Position numbers and translations under genes: made by a program
Notes under the pieces: model-generated
Seen by the model: the letters and a program-made list of their open reading frames with translations, nothing else
Told to the model about the DNA's origin: nothing
Databases searched by the model: none
Assembly: GCF_000718785.1 (NCBI RefSeq)
Contig: NZ_JOCA01000001.1
Span: 186,001 to 250,000, forward strand
Source: Streptomyces sp. NRRL WC-3626
GTDB taxonomy: Bacteria > Actinomycetota > Actinomycetes > Streptomycetales > Streptomycetaceae
Length of the DNA: 64,000 bases
Direction of reading: 5' to 3'
Shown: in pieces, positions 8,453-17,994 of the stretch
Numbering within the stretch: position 1 is the stretch's first letter
Layout of the letters: each line of letters begins with the position of its first letter

Positions 8453-9550
8453 CTAGGAGTGGCGTCCCCGCTTGGCCTCCATCGCCGCCTTGCCGATGGC
8501 GCCCTTGCGCTTCCAGTCCTTGCGGATCTCCGCGCGGAGCCGGGCGTCGGTCTTGGCGACGATGTACTGGTTCTCCCGGAGCAGCTTGCGGTAGCTGTCC
8601 AGGCGGCGCTGCGGGAGGTCACCGGTCTCGATGGCGTCGAGGACGGCGCAGCCCGGTTCGCTCTCGTGGGCGCAGTCGTGGAAGCGGCAGTTCCCGGCGA
8701 GTTCCTCGATCTCGGCGAAGACCTGGCCGACCCCGGTGCCGGCGTCCCACAGGCCGACGCCCCGCAGGCCCGGGGTGTCGATGAGGACTCCCCCGCCGGG
8801 CAGGGCCAGCAGGTTGCGGGTGGTCGTGGTGTGGCGGCCCTTGCCGTCGACGTCCCGGATGGCCTGTACGTCCATGACGTCCTCGCCGAGGAGCGCGTTG
8901 GCCAGGGTGGACTTGCCGGCGCCGGACTGCCCGAGCAGTACCGAGGTGCCGCCGGCCGTGATCGCGGCGAGGACGTCGAGTCCGTCGCCGTCCCGGGCGC
9001 TGACGGGGAGCACGGCCACGCCGGGCGCGCTGGTCTCCACGTCCTGGACGAGGTGGGCGCGGGTGACCGCGTCCGGCACGAGGTCGGCCTTGGTGAGGAC
9101 GACCACGGGCTGGGCCCCGGACTCCCAGGCGAGCGCGAGGAAGCGTTCGATCCGGGCCAGGTCGAGTTCGGCAGCAAGCGAGACGGCCACGACGGCGTGG
9201 TCGACGTTGGCGGCGAGGATCTGTCCCTCGGACCGCTTGGAGGAGGTGGACCGTACGAAGGCGGTACGGCGGGGCAGATACGCGCGGACGTAGCGCGGGT
9301 GCCCTCCTGGTTCGACGGCGACCCAGTCGCCCGTGCAGACGACCCGCAGGGGGTCGTGCGGGGTGACGAAGGCGGTGTCGGCGCGCAGGGTGCCGCCGGG
9401 GGTGAGGACGTCGCACTGGCCGCGGTCGACCCGGAGCACCCGGCCGGGCAGCAGCCCTTCCGCGGCGTAGGGGGCGAACGCGTCCGCCCAGGCGTCGTCC
9501 CAGCCGTAAGGGGTGAGTACGGAGGAAACGGAGGTGGAGCTGGAAGTCAA
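8453..9550 (-). CDS. rsgA: Ribosome small-subunit-dependent GTPase A
   Basis: 365 residues, usual length. The GTPase is circularly permuted as expected for RsgA/YjeQ: an N-terminal OB fold, then VVVLTKADLV (G4), then the P-loop GQSGAGKSTLANAL (G1), then DTPGLRG (G3). The C-terminal zinc site is CRFHDCAHESEPGCAV. It acts in late maturation of the 30S subunit and leaves the subunit on GTP hydrolysis. The start is MTSSSTSVSS. A 23-codon ORF with a strong ribosome-binding site lies just upstream (9610-9681) on the same strand and is probably on the same transcript. Confidence 0.95.
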   Translation of the reverse strand: MTSSSTSVSSVLTPYGWDDAWADAFAPYAAEGLLPGRVLRVDRGQCDVLTPGGTLRADTAFVTPHDPLRVVCTGDWVAVEPGGHPRYVRAYLPRRTAFVRSTSSKRSEGQILAANVDHAVVAVSLAAELDLARIERFLALAWESGAQPVVVLTKADLVPDAVTRAHLVQDVETSAPGVAVLPVSARDGDGLDVLAAITAGGTSVLLGQSGAGKSTLANALLGEDVMDVQAIRDVDGKGRHTTTTRNLLALPGGGVLIDTPGLRGVGLWDAGTGVGQVFAEIEELAGNCRFHDCAHESEPGCAVLDAIETGDLPQRRLDSYRKLLRENQYIVAKTDARLRAEIRKDWKRKGAIGKAAMEAKRGRHS

Positions 9551-9609
9551 GGGGGTGACCCTTCGGGTGGGTGGCCCCGGCGGGCGCGCTCAGGCGCGCG
9601 GACATGGGT

Positions 9610-9681
9610 TCAGCCGGTGGCCACGGAGGTGGACGTGACGGGTTCCTGAATGCGGGCAGCGCCCAGCGCAGTGACAGCCAT
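9610..9681 (-). CDS. Small upstream ORF (possible leader peptide) of rsgA
   Basis: 23 codons, beginning MAVTALGAAR and ending SVATG-stop. It is preceded, 3 to 8 bases away, by GAGGAGGTG, a stronger ribosome-binding site than any of the neighbouring genes has. The rsgA start lies about 60 bases downstream. The peptide is not hydrophobic and has no run of one amino acid, so a classical attenuator is not obvious. It could set translation of rsgA, or be a small protein of its own. Its coding status is inferred from the start-site quality only. Confidence 0.5.
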   Translation of the reverse strand: MAVTALGAARIQEPVTSTSVATG

Positions 9682-9742
9682 CGGTCGACACCTCCTCACT
9701 CCACGAAGTTCCGGTACGGCGGCACGCGGCCGCCGTGTGGTT

Positions 9743-9788
9743 CTGTGATCCGCGGTCACAGTAGCCCGCGACCGCCCCGGCCCGTCAA
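9743..9788 (-). promoter_or_regulatory. Candidate rsgA promoter with overlapping dyad
   Basis: Read leftward, TTGACG (9783-9788) and TACTGT (9758-9763) resemble -35 and -10 boxes, although the 19-base spacing is long. A perfect dyad CTGTGA-N7-TCACAG (9743-9761) overlaps the -10 box and looks like an operator. Confidence 0.4.
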
Positions 9789-9805
9789 CCGGTTTTTTCC
9801 GGCGC

Positions 9806-11287
9806 TCACACCGGCGCGCAGGTACGGCCGTTGAGGGTGAAGCCGGACGGCGGGTGGTTCGTCCCGTTCCGGGAGGCGAGGAAGCCGAAGGCGAGTTTCC
9901 CGCCGGCGGCGACCGACCGGTTGTAGTCGGCGGCGGTGGCGGTGACCCGGGTGCCGTCCTGGTCGGACGAGGCGTCCCACATCTGGGTGACGCGCTGGCC
10001 GTCGGGGAAGGTGAAGCCGACGCGCCAGGAGTCGAGGGGGTCGCGGGTGGTGACGGTGACGGTGGCCTGGAAGCCGTCGGGCCACTCGTTGACCACGTCG
10101 TAGTCGGCGCGGCAGGCGGCCGGTTCGCCGCGGGCGGTGGTCGCGGGCGCGGCGGAGGCGGAGTGGGTGCCCTGGGGTTCGGGGTCGGGGTCCTCGGGGG
10201 CGGGGTTCTCCGGGTCCGGGGTGCGCTCGGCGGACGGGGTCGCGGAGGCGGACGGGGTGGCGAGGGAGCCCGTGGGGGCGGAGGGCAGGGAGGGGCCGGG
10301 GTCGGCCACCGGCTGCTCCTCGGCTTCGGGGCGTTCGGCTCTCTCGTCGGCCCTGTCGCCGAACGGCATCAGGGAGACCACGAGCGCGAGCAGGGACACC
10401 AGGAGGGCGGCGACCAGCGGGCCGTGCCGGCCGAGCCGGCCGCGGGGCCCGGCGTCCGCCGGTTGGCCGCCGTCGGTGTCGGCCGGGTCCGGGCGGCCGG
10501 CCCCGAGCCGTGCCTCGGCGGCGCGGCGGCGGCGTTCCAGATAGGCGAGGCCGCCCCAGCCGATCACTCCGCCGGTGAGCGCGCCGGGCAGTCCGCCGCC
10601 GTGCAGGCGAAGGCAGGCGGCGGCCTCGGCGCACCGGTGGCAGGTGGCGAGATGGCGGGAGAGGTCGTCGGGGGCGTCCGCTGCGGGCGAGCGGGTGACG
10701 GCGTCGAGGAGCCGGGCGTAGCTGCGGCACTCGGCGTCCAGCGGGGAGTCGATGTGGTTGCGGTGGCAGCGGTCCCGGAACAGGCGGCCCACCTGGGCGA
10801 GTTCGTCGGCGGCGGTGGCCGGGTCGAGGCCGAGCCGGCGGGCCACGAGGGGCAGCGGGAGGGACTCCGCCTCGGCCAGCCAGAGGAGTTCGGCGTCCGC
10901 GGGCTGCAGATCGCGCAGTCCGCGCAGGGCGACCGGGCGTTCCAGGGGCGGGCCGGTGTAGCGGGCGGCCTGCTCGGAGTGGAGCCACAGCCGCAGATCG
11001 GGGTCGAGCTTGTGGCCCTGTCCCGCCTCCTCCCAGGCGGCGGCGGTGCTGCGGACGGCGGTCAGTAGCAGGGGGATCCGGGGCAGCCGGGAGGAACGGC
11101 GGCTGCGGACGGTGGCCGACTCCGCCTCGCGCAGTTCCCGTATGCCCTGCGCGAAGGCCTCGCGGGCGAGTTCGGCCGCGGCGGCGGAACCGGCTGTGCA
11201 CAGGTCGGCGTAGGAGAGCGCCGCGTCCCAGCACTCGGTGAACAGCGCCGCCTCGGCGGCGCCTTGAGGGCTCGGCAGGTCGGGCAT
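9806..11287 (-). CDS. Sigma-70-like protein with zinc finger, membrane helix and C-terminal CBM2
   Basis: 493 residues. The first 200 or so resemble an ECF sigma factor with weak region 2 and region 4 (LLWLAEAESLPLPLVARRLGLDPATAADEL). Next is an anti-sigma-type zinc finger, HLATCHRCAEAAACL, at about 212-228. One membrane helix follows at about 287-307 (LVAALLVSLLALVVSLMPFG), then a Ser/Pro/Glu-rich linker. The last 105 residues are a family-2 carbohydrate-binding module, with CRADYDVVNEWPDGFQATVTV, conserved tryptophans (DSWRVGF, MWDA) and the paired cysteine near the end (GRTCAPV). Topology would place the CBM outside. Fusion of a sigma-like part with an exported CBM suggests a membrane sensor for polysaccharide, but this is inference. 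Confidence 0.8.
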   Translation of the reverse strand: MPDLPSPQGAAEAALFTECWDAALSYADLCTAGSAAAAELAREAFAQGIRELREAESATVRSRRSSRLPRIPLLLTAVRSTAAAWEEAGQGHKLDPDLRLWLHSEQAARYTGPPLERPVALRGLRDLQPADAELLWLAEAESLPLPLVARRLGLDPATAADELAQVGRLFRDRCHRNHIDSPLDAECRSYARLLDAVTRSPAADAPDDLSRHLATCHRCAEAAACLRLHGGGLPGALTGGVIGWGGLAYLERRRRAAEARLGAGRPDPADTDGGQPADAGPRGRLGRHGPLVAALLVSLLALVVSLMPFGDRADERAERPEAEEQPVADPGPSLPSAPTGSLATPSASATPSAERTPDPENPAPEDPDPEPQGTHSASAAPATTARGEPAACRADYDVVNEWPDGFQATVTVTTRDPLDSWRVGFTFPDGQRVTQMWDASSDQDGTRVTATAADYNRSVAAGGKLAFGFLASRNGTNHPPSGFTLNGRTCAPV

Positions 11288-11316
11288 GAGACTCCCGCAT
11301 CACGAACGAGGTCAAC

Positions 11317-11331
11317 TTGCCATCGTGGCAA
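11317..11331. promoter_or_regulatory. Perfect short dyad upstream of the sigma/CBM2 gene
   Basis: TTGCCA-TCG-TGGCAA lies 30 bases upstream of the start of the leftward sigma-like gene. Its position suits an operator, but the factor is unknown and a dyad this short can arise by chance. Confidence 0.3.
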
Positions 11332-11462
11332 TAAAGTTGGGGGAAACCTCGCGGCAGTGGCAGAGCTTTTCACGACCCCGCTACAAATGACAAGCGCTTC
11401 CCTCACTTTGTGTGGCGGCATGGCCACACCTCGCAGGGGCCGTACGCGGGGAGATACGCGCC

Positions 11463-11492
11463 GAGGACCGGAACGTCTCAGTTCCGGTCCTC
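11463..11492 (-). terminator. Strong hairpin terminator after the radical SAM gene
   Basis: A perfect 12-base-pair stem, GAGGACCGGAAC paired with GTTCCGGTCCTC, around a 6-base loop. It starts 27 bases beyond the stop of the leftward radical SAM gene. There is no U-run, as is common for Streptomyces terminators. Confidence 0.75.
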
Positions 11493-11518
11493 CGCGTCGT
11501 GCGCCGTGCTCCGCCGGC

Positions 11519-12841
11519 TCAGACCGTCCCGGCGGGCTCCTGGGCGGGGAGGCTGTCCATGAAGGAGCTGACGGAGAACACCGCGTTGCCGGGTCCGGGC
11601 GGGCCGTAGCCGGGGGGCGAGGTGAGGCCGAAGTCCTCCATGGTCTGCCGGTAGGCCTGCAGCAGCCGGATGTGGTACTCCAGCGGCGCGCCCTGCGGGT
11701 TGGCCTTGCCGAGCGGGGTGGTGGGCTCCGGGCACCAGGTGGTGAAGCGGGGCGTGATGCCGTGCGACATGAAGAAGCGCAGGCCCTCGGTGGTGGAGTC
11801 GATGGCCTCGTCGACGGTCTTGAAACCGAAGGGCTCGGCCATCTCGACACCGGCGACGAAGTTGGGAATCACGTTGCGCGCGCCGAAGATGTCCGCGGAG
11901 TCCAGGATGCGCTTGTGCCACTCGTCACGGCCGACGTACCGCTCCTTGCCGGGGCAGTACATCTTGAACAGGTACTCGTCCCACACCTCGTAGTTGGGAT
12001 GGTAGATCTGCACGCCGTAGTCCTTGAAGCGCTGCACGTCGTCCTTGGGCAGCGCCTGGGCGACGACCTTGCCGATCCAGCGGCCCGGGAAGTGCTCCTC
12101 GATGGCCTTGGCGTAGCGCCCGTAGAAGTCCGCCTCGTCCAGGCCCTGGACCTTCGACGTGATCGCGCCGCCGGTGAGCGTGTAGGCGGTGGACGTCTTC
12201 GCCGTGTCGTACGTGTTGATGATGTCCAGCGCCTCGAGGACCTCGTCGACGTCCTTCACGCCCGTGTACGGACGGCCCGCCGCCTTGTGCTGGCGCCAGT
12301 TGTGGTTGATGTCGCAGTACTGGCACTCCTCCTTGGCGCCGAAGTACTGGCAGACCCGGAACGCGGTGAGGTAGATCAGGTAGCCCCACTGGATGGTCGG
12401 GGCCACCTCCATGACCGACTTCCCGTTGGCGAGCTTGTGCCGGTAGTACTCCGGCATGGGCGGCACGCCGACGTCGGAGATCCGCTTGCCGTCGAGGTAG
12501 AGGCCGAGCCGGCCGTGCTCGTCGGAGGCGACGCGGTACGGGGAGGCCGGGTTCACGCGTACGGACACCACCGTACGGCGCAGGTCGTAGGGGCCTCCGG
12601 TGAGGATGATCTCCTCCGGCGGACGGCGCAGCGCGGCCTCGCCCAGCTCCGGCAGGGTGCCGTGGTCGAAGGAGAAGATGAAGTAGGACTTCGGTTTGAC
12701 CTCGCCGTCCTCGTTGTCGCTGAGCGCGGAGGGGTCGAAGGCCACACCGCCGCGCAGCAGGTCCTCCTTGAACACGGCTTCGCGCGGCACATGGGGGAAC
12801 CGCTCCATCAGATCCTCGACCAGCGCGGTGCGGCTGCCCAT
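11519..12841 (-). CDS. Radical SAM protein with atypical CX8CX2C cluster motif
   Basis: 440 residues from MGSRTALVED, preceded by GGGAGGAG at good spacing. The only plausible iron-sulfur motif is Cys164-X8-Cys173-X2-Cys176 (VCQYFGAKEECQYCDINHN), instead of the usual CX3CX2C. It is followed by a beta/alpha barrel-like region with LTGGAITSKVQG, which corresponds to the GGEP-type SAM-binding strand. Residues 90-150 form an N-terminal region with no motif I know. No RiPP precursor, maturation partner or transport gene is adjacent, and the gene stands alone, divergent from aldO. The reaction is unknown. A strong hairpin closes the transcript downstream. Confidence 0.85.
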   Translation of the reverse strand: MGSRTALVEDLMERFPHVPREAVFKEDLLRGGVAFDPSALSDNEDGEVKPKSYFIFSFDHGTLPELGEAALRRPPEEIILTGGPYDLRRTVVSVRVNPASPYRVASDEHGRLGLYLDGKRISDVGVPPMPEYYRHKLANGKSVMEVAPTIQWGYLIYLTAFRVCQYFGAKEECQYCDINHNWRQHKAAGRPYTGVKDVDEVLEALDIINTYDTAKTSTAYTLTGGAITSKVQGLDEADFYGRYAKAIEEHFPGRWIGKVVAQALPKDDVQRFKDYGVQIYHPNYEVWDEYLFKMYCPGKERYVGRDEWHKRILDSADIFGARNVIPNFVAGVEMAEPFGFKTVDEAIDSTTEGLRFFMSHGITPRFTTWCPEPTTPLGKANPQGAPLEYHIRLLQAYRQTMEDFGLTSPPGYGPPGPGNAVFSVSSFMDSLPAQEPAGTV

Positions 12842-14253
<1,412 letters not shown>

Positions 14254-14255
14254 CC

Positions 14256-14299
14256 GGACTTCGTCCAGCCCCTTTCCTAACCCCTTGTCGAAAGCTTCG
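14256..14299 (+). promoter_or_regulatory. Promoter/operator region of the ROK regulator, repeated upstream of the ABC operon
   Basis: GACTTCGTCCAGCCCCTT at 14257-14274 is matched almost base for base 1.4 kb further on, upstream of the sugar-binding protein gene. CCCCTTGTCGAA (14281-14292) follows, running into the small dyad CGAA-AGC-TTCG. Shared boxes suggest that the ROK protein controls both its own gene and the operon. Confidence 0.55.
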
Positions 14300-14368
14300 C
14301 CCGCGCCATAGCCTTGCCGCGCGCCGGTGCCCGTCGGCGCGGCCCGGCAGGGATGGGGGCAGCTGACG

Positions 14369-15595
14369 GTGAAGCGCACATCGCGGGACATCCGCACGGC
14401 CAACCGCTATCAGGTGCTGCGCCAGATCATCGCCGCGTCACCGACCTCCCGGCAGGAGCTGGCGGCCGCCACCGGTCTCAGTCTCGCGACCGTCGCCACC
14501 CTGGTCGGCGAGCTGCTGGACCTCGGCATGATCACCGAGGTCGGCTTCGAGGAGTCGGCCGGCGGCCGTCCCCGGGGGCTGGTGGCGGTCAACGCGCCGG
14601 GCGGCGCGCTGATCGGGGTGGATCTCGCCGAGACCTATGTCCGGGTCGAGCTGTTCGACCTCGCGCTGAACGTGCTGGCCCGCACCGAGGAGCCCGTGCG
14701 CCCCGGCGAGAGCCGGCCCGAGCGGGTCGTGGGGCATGTGGCGACGGCGGTGGGGGCGGTGGTCGCGCAGGCCGGGGTGGAGAGCGCGCGGGTGCTCGGG
14801 GTCGGGGTGAGCGTGCCGGGCCAGGTGGACCGGGACACCGGGGTCTGCGCGTACGCGCCGAACTGGGACTGGCACGACGTGCCGCTGCTCGATCTGCTCA
14901 CCGGCCACATCGCCTACCCCCTGTATCTGGACAACCCGTTGCGGGCCTGCGCGGTGGCCGAGCTGTGGTTCGGGGCGGCGCGCGGGCACGGGGACGCGGT
15001 GGTGGTGAACCTCGGGACCGGGGTGGGCGCGGGCCTGGTGCTGGGCGGCGCGGTGCACCGGGGGGTGAGCAACAGCGCCGGCGAATGGGGGCACACCACG
15101 CTGGTCCTGGACGGACGTCCCTGCCACTGCGGCAACCGGGGCTGTGTGGAGACGTACACCGGCGCGCCGGGGATCATGCTGAATCTGCGGGAGCTGAGCC
15201 CGGACGGTCCGCTGCTGCGGGCCGACGACCAGACGGCCACCATCGACGCCCTCGCCCGCGGCGTCGGGGACGGCGATCCGGTGGCACTGAAGGTGCTGGG
15301 GCACACCGCCCGCTATCTCGGTGCCGGGATCGCCGATCTGATCAACCTGTTCAACCCCGAGGTGGTCGTGCTCAGCAGCTGGGTCGCGGCCGCGTTCGGC
15401 GAGCCCCTGCTCGACGAGGTGCGTACGGCCGTCACCCGGCACGCGCTGCGCCGCCCGCTGGCCGCCACCCGGATCGTCCTCTCCCCAATCCCGACCGACC
15501 CGGTGTGTCTGGGCGCGGCGACGTTCGCGCTGGAGGGCGCCCTGCAGTCCGCGGGGAAGCGCGCCAGGAGCCGTACCGCCGGCGGTCGCCGGTAA
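14369..15595 (+). CDS. ROK-family transcriptional regulator
   Basis: 408 residues from the GTG of VKRTSRDIRT; an in-frame GTG upstream at 14327 is less likely, because the region between carries the GGGATGGGGG ribosome site. Residues 10-65 are a winged helix-turn-helix (TSRQELAAATGLSLATVATLVGEL). The rest is the ROK sugar-kinase-like fold, with the DxGGT-equivalent near LIGVDLAETYVRVE and the zinc-binding CHCGNRGCVETY. Such proteins are usually repressors that bind a sugar or sugar phosphate. It is immediately upstream of the ABC transporter-beta-galactosidase operon, with shared sequence boxes before both transcription units, so it is the natural local regulator. Confidence 0.9.
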   Translation: MKRTSRDIRTANRYQVLRQIIAASPTSRQELAAATGLSLATVATLVGELLDLGMITEVGFEESAGGRPRGLVAVNAPGGALIGVDLAETYVRVELFDLALNVLARTEEPVRPGESRPERVVGHVATAVGAVVAQAGVESARVLGVGVSVPGQVDRDTGVCAYAPNWDWHDVPLLDLLTGHIAYPLYLDNPLRACAVAELWFGAARGHGDAVVVNLGTGVGAGLVLGGAVHRGVSNSAGEWGHTTLVLDGRPCHCGNRGCVETYTGAPGIMLNLRELSPDGPLLRADDQTATIDALARGVGDGDPVALKVLGHTARYLGAGIADLINLFNPEVVVLSSWVAAAFGEPLLDEVRTAVTRHALRRPLAATRIVLSPIPTDPVCLGAATFALEGALQSAGKRARSRTAGGRR

Positions 15596-15609
15596 CTGCC
15601 GCCCCGCGT

Positions 15610-15629
15610 CCGTTCGTCATCACGAACGG
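15610..15629. promoter_or_regulatory. Inverted repeat between ROK gene and ABC operon (terminator or operator)
   Basis: CCGTTCGT-CATC-ACGAACGG pairs perfectly over 8 bases. It lies 15 bases after the ROK stop and about 130 bases before the binding-protein gene. The core CGTTCG-N6-CGAACG recurs upstream of the GH43 operon at 27820-27837, which favours an operator over a simple terminator. Confidence 0.55.
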
Positions 15630-15647
15630 CGCACAACGCTTCGCACC

Positions 15648-15689
15648 GACTTTGTCCAACCCCTTGCCGAAGTATTTGCCGAAGGTTAA
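15648..15689 (+). promoter_or_regulatory. Promoter/operator region of the sugar ABC-lacZ operon
   Basis: GACTTTGTCCAACCCCTT (15649-15666) repeats the box found upstream of the ROK gene. It runs into two direct copies of TTGCCGAAG, 12 bases apart (15664-15672 and 15676-15684), so two protein subunits could bind on one DNA face. Confidence 0.55.
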
Positions 15690-15757
15690 CGTCCCGCGCA
15701 CCGCAAGTCCTTGAGCGCCAACCCGCCGACCGCCGCACTCGAGACAAGGACGTCGCC

Positions 15758-17026
15758 ATGCCGGATTCGGGCAACAGCAGCTGGGACCGTCGATCAGCAC
15801 TCCGCGCCGCGCTCGGCCTCGCCGCCGCGGGCGGACTGGCCGCCTGTGGCGGCAACAACGGGCGCGGGGGCGGGGGTTCGGGATCGGGCACGAGCCTGGT
15901 CCAGTACTTCCACGCGTACGGCGAGGCCGGCACCGAGCAGGCGATCAAGCGGTACGCGAAGGCGTACGAGGACGCGAACGTGTCCACGCAGTGGATCACG
16001 GGCTCCAACTTCGAGAGCAAGCTGTTCGCGTCGCTGCTCACCGACAAGGCGCCGGACGTCTTCGAGTTCCATCCGCAGATCCAGCTGGTCAAGAGCGGCC
16101 AGGTCGCCGATCTGACCGAGCTGATCGACCCGGTGAAGGACGACTTCAACCCGGCGGACATCCAGTCGCACACCGTCGACGGGAAGATCTACGGCGTCCG
16201 TATGATCGACGACCCGCAGTTCTTCTTCTACCGCAAGTCGCTGTTCGACAAGGCCGGCGTCGGCATCCCGCGGACGCTGGACGAACTGGTCGCGGCAGCG
16301 GCGGAGTTGACCACCGACAAGGTCAAGGGCATCTACCTCGGCAACACCCTGCACTCGATCGTCAATCCGCTGATCTGGGCGTCGGGCGCCGAGACCCTGG
16401 ACGAGAACAACGAGATCGCCTATCACACGGACGGTGTCGTCGGCGGCTTCCGCACCCTGCGCACGCTGTTCACCAGCGGCGATCTGCTGCTCGACGCGCC
16501 GACCGACTTCTGGGACCCCTCCGCCCTCAACCAGGGGCTCACCGCGATCCAGTGGTGCGGCATGTGGGCCATGCCGCAGATGCAGCAGGCGCTCGGCGAC
16601 GACCTGGGGATCTTCCCTTTCCCCAAGGTCACCGACGCGGGCAGGCAGACCGTGTACAACGGCGGCTGGTCGATGTTCGTCAACGCCAAGGGCAAGAACG
16701 TCGAGGCGGCCAAGGAGTATGTGAAGTGGCTGTGGATCGACCGGAAGGAGTACCAGGAGGACTGGGCGCTCTCCTACGGCTTCCACATCCCGCCGCGCAC
16801 CTCGCTCGCCGAGTCCGCGGACAAGCTGAAGTCGGGTCTGCCCGCCGAAGGGGTGCGGCTGTTCAACGAGTTCGGGCACTTCGACAACATCGGCTGGACC
16901 CAGGCGATGATCACCGCCCTGGAGGACGTCCTCGCCAACTGTGTCCGCAAGGGCGGTGACCCGGAGGCCGAACTCGGCAAGGCCGACGGGAAGGTCAACC
17001 GCGAACTCGACAAGCTCTTCGGCTAG
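15758..17026 (+). CDS. Sugar ABC transporter substrate-binding lipoprotein
   Basis: 422 residues. The signal region is MPDSGNSSWDRRSALRAALG followed by LAAAGGLAAC: a twin arginine at 11-12 and a lipobox with Cys30, so it is probably exported by Tat and lipid-anchored outside. The mature part is a type-1 carbohydrate-binding fold (MalE/UgpB class), with GSNFESKLFASLLTDKAPDVFEF and the C-terminal WTQAMITALEDVL. It should capture an oligosaccharide and hand it to the two permeases encoded directly downstream, 23 bases away. No ATPase gene is present; streptomycetes commonly use the shared MsiK for such systems. The link with a beta-galactosidase gene suggests a galactoside as substrate. Confidence 0.93.
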   Translation: MPDSGNSSWDRRSALRAALGLAAAGGLAACGGNNGRGGGGSGSGTSLVQYFHAYGEAGTEQAIKRYAKAYEDANVSTQWITGSNFESKLFASLLTDKAPDVFEFHPQIQLVKSGQVADLTELIDPVKDDFNPADIQSHTVDGKIYGVRMIDDPQFFFYRKSLFDKAGVGIPRTLDELVAAAAELTTDKVKGIYLGNTLHSIVNPLIWASGAETLDENNEIAYHTDGVVGGFRTLRTLFTSGDLLLDAPTDFWDPSALNQGLTAIQWCGMWAMPQMQQALGDDLGIFPFPKVTDAGRQTVYNGGWSMFVNAKGKNVEAAKEYVKWLWIDRKEYQEDWALSYGFHIPPRTSLAESADKLKSGLPAEGVRLFNEFGHFDNIGWTQAMITALEDVLANCVRKGGDPEAELGKADGKVNRELDKLFG

Positions 17027-17049
17027 GCCGGCGGACGGGCGGTCACACG

Positions 17050-17994
17050 ATGCCGACGACCACCACCCGCCAGGTCAGCGCCCCGGCCAGGTCGCGGCGG
17101 GGGCTGCGGGCGCGCAGCACCCTCGCCTTCTGGCTGTTCACCGGCCCCTTCCTCATCGGCCTGCTGATCTTCGTCTACGTCCCCATCCTCTGGAGCGCCT
17201 GGCTGTCGTTCTTCGAGGCCCGCTTCACCGTCACGCCCAGCGATTTCGTCGGCTTCGAGAACTACCGGACGATGCTGACGGACGAGGACTTCATGGGCTC
17301 CCTCGTCACCTTCACCGTCTTCGCGGTGATCATCGTCCCGACCACCTGGGCGCTGTCCCTGGCGCTCGCGCTCGCGGTGAACCGGCTGCGGTTCATGCGG
17401 GCGTTCTTCCGGTCGGTGTTCTTCCTGCCGACGGCGGTGAGCTATGTCGCCGCCTCGCTGATCTGGAAGATGTCCATCTTCAACGGTGTGCGCTTCGGGC
17501 TCGCCAACACCGTCCTCGGCTGGTTCGGCGCCGACGGCACGGCCTGGCTGGCGAGCCCCGACCCGCCCTGGTACTGGCTGGTCATCGTCACCGTACGGCT
17601 GTGGCTGCAGGCCGGGTTCTACATGATCCTGTTCCTGGCGGCGCTGCAGAACATCCCGCCGGAGCTGTACGAGGCGGCGGCCATCGACGGGGCGCGGCCC
17701 GGCTGGCAGACGTTCCGGTACATCACCCTGCCGCAGCTGCGGGCGACCTCGACGGCGGTGATCCTGCTGCTGCTCGTCGCGGCGTACCAGGCGTTCGACG
17801 AGTTCTTCAATCTGCTGTCGAAGACGACGTGGGGGCGTCCACCGCTGGTCGAGCTGTACTACAAGGCGCTGGGCGAGAACCAGGACTACGGCGCCGGCAG
17901 CGCGGGCGCGCTGATCCTGACGCTGCTGATCTGTCTGGTGACGCTGCTCCAGGGCCGGATCATGGGCTTCGGCAGGGCGGAGGGCTCCAAGTGA
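17050..17994 (+). CDS. Sugar ABC transporter permease (MalF/UgpA type)
   Basis: 314 residues with six membrane segments, the first at about 27-50 (LAFWLFTGPFLIGLLIFVYV). The EAA loop that contacts the ATPase is EAAAIDGARPGWQTFRYITLPQL, near residue 215. This is the first permease of a CUT1-type heterodimer. The stop overlaps the GTG of the second permease by four bases (GTGA), so the two are translationally coupled. Residues 1-20 are a basic cytoplasmic tail. Confidence 0.94.
   Translation: MPTTTTRQVSAPARSRRGLRARSTLAFWLFTGPFLIGLLIFVYVPILWSAWLSFFEARFTVTPSDFVGFENYRTMLTDEDFMGSLVTFTVFAVIIVPTTWALSLALALAVNRLRFMRAFFRSVFFLPTAVSYVAASLIWKMSIFNGVRFGLANTVLGWFGADGTAWLASPDPPWYWLVIVTVRLWLQAGFYMILFLAALQNIPPELYEAAAIDGARPGWQTFRYITLPQLRATSTAVILLLLVAAYQAFDEFFNLLSKTTWGRPPLVELYYKALGENQDYGAGSAGALILTLLICLVTLLQGRIMGFGRAEGSK

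Noticed and set aside
9743..9761. Crp binding site
   Set aside because: The CTGTGA/TCACAG arms look suggestive, but the GTG-to-CAC spacing is one base longer than the Streptomyces Crp motif I remember.
11519..12841. RiPP biosynthesis gene cluster around the radical SAM protein
   Set aside because: No precursor peptide, second maturation enzyme or transporter lies nearby.
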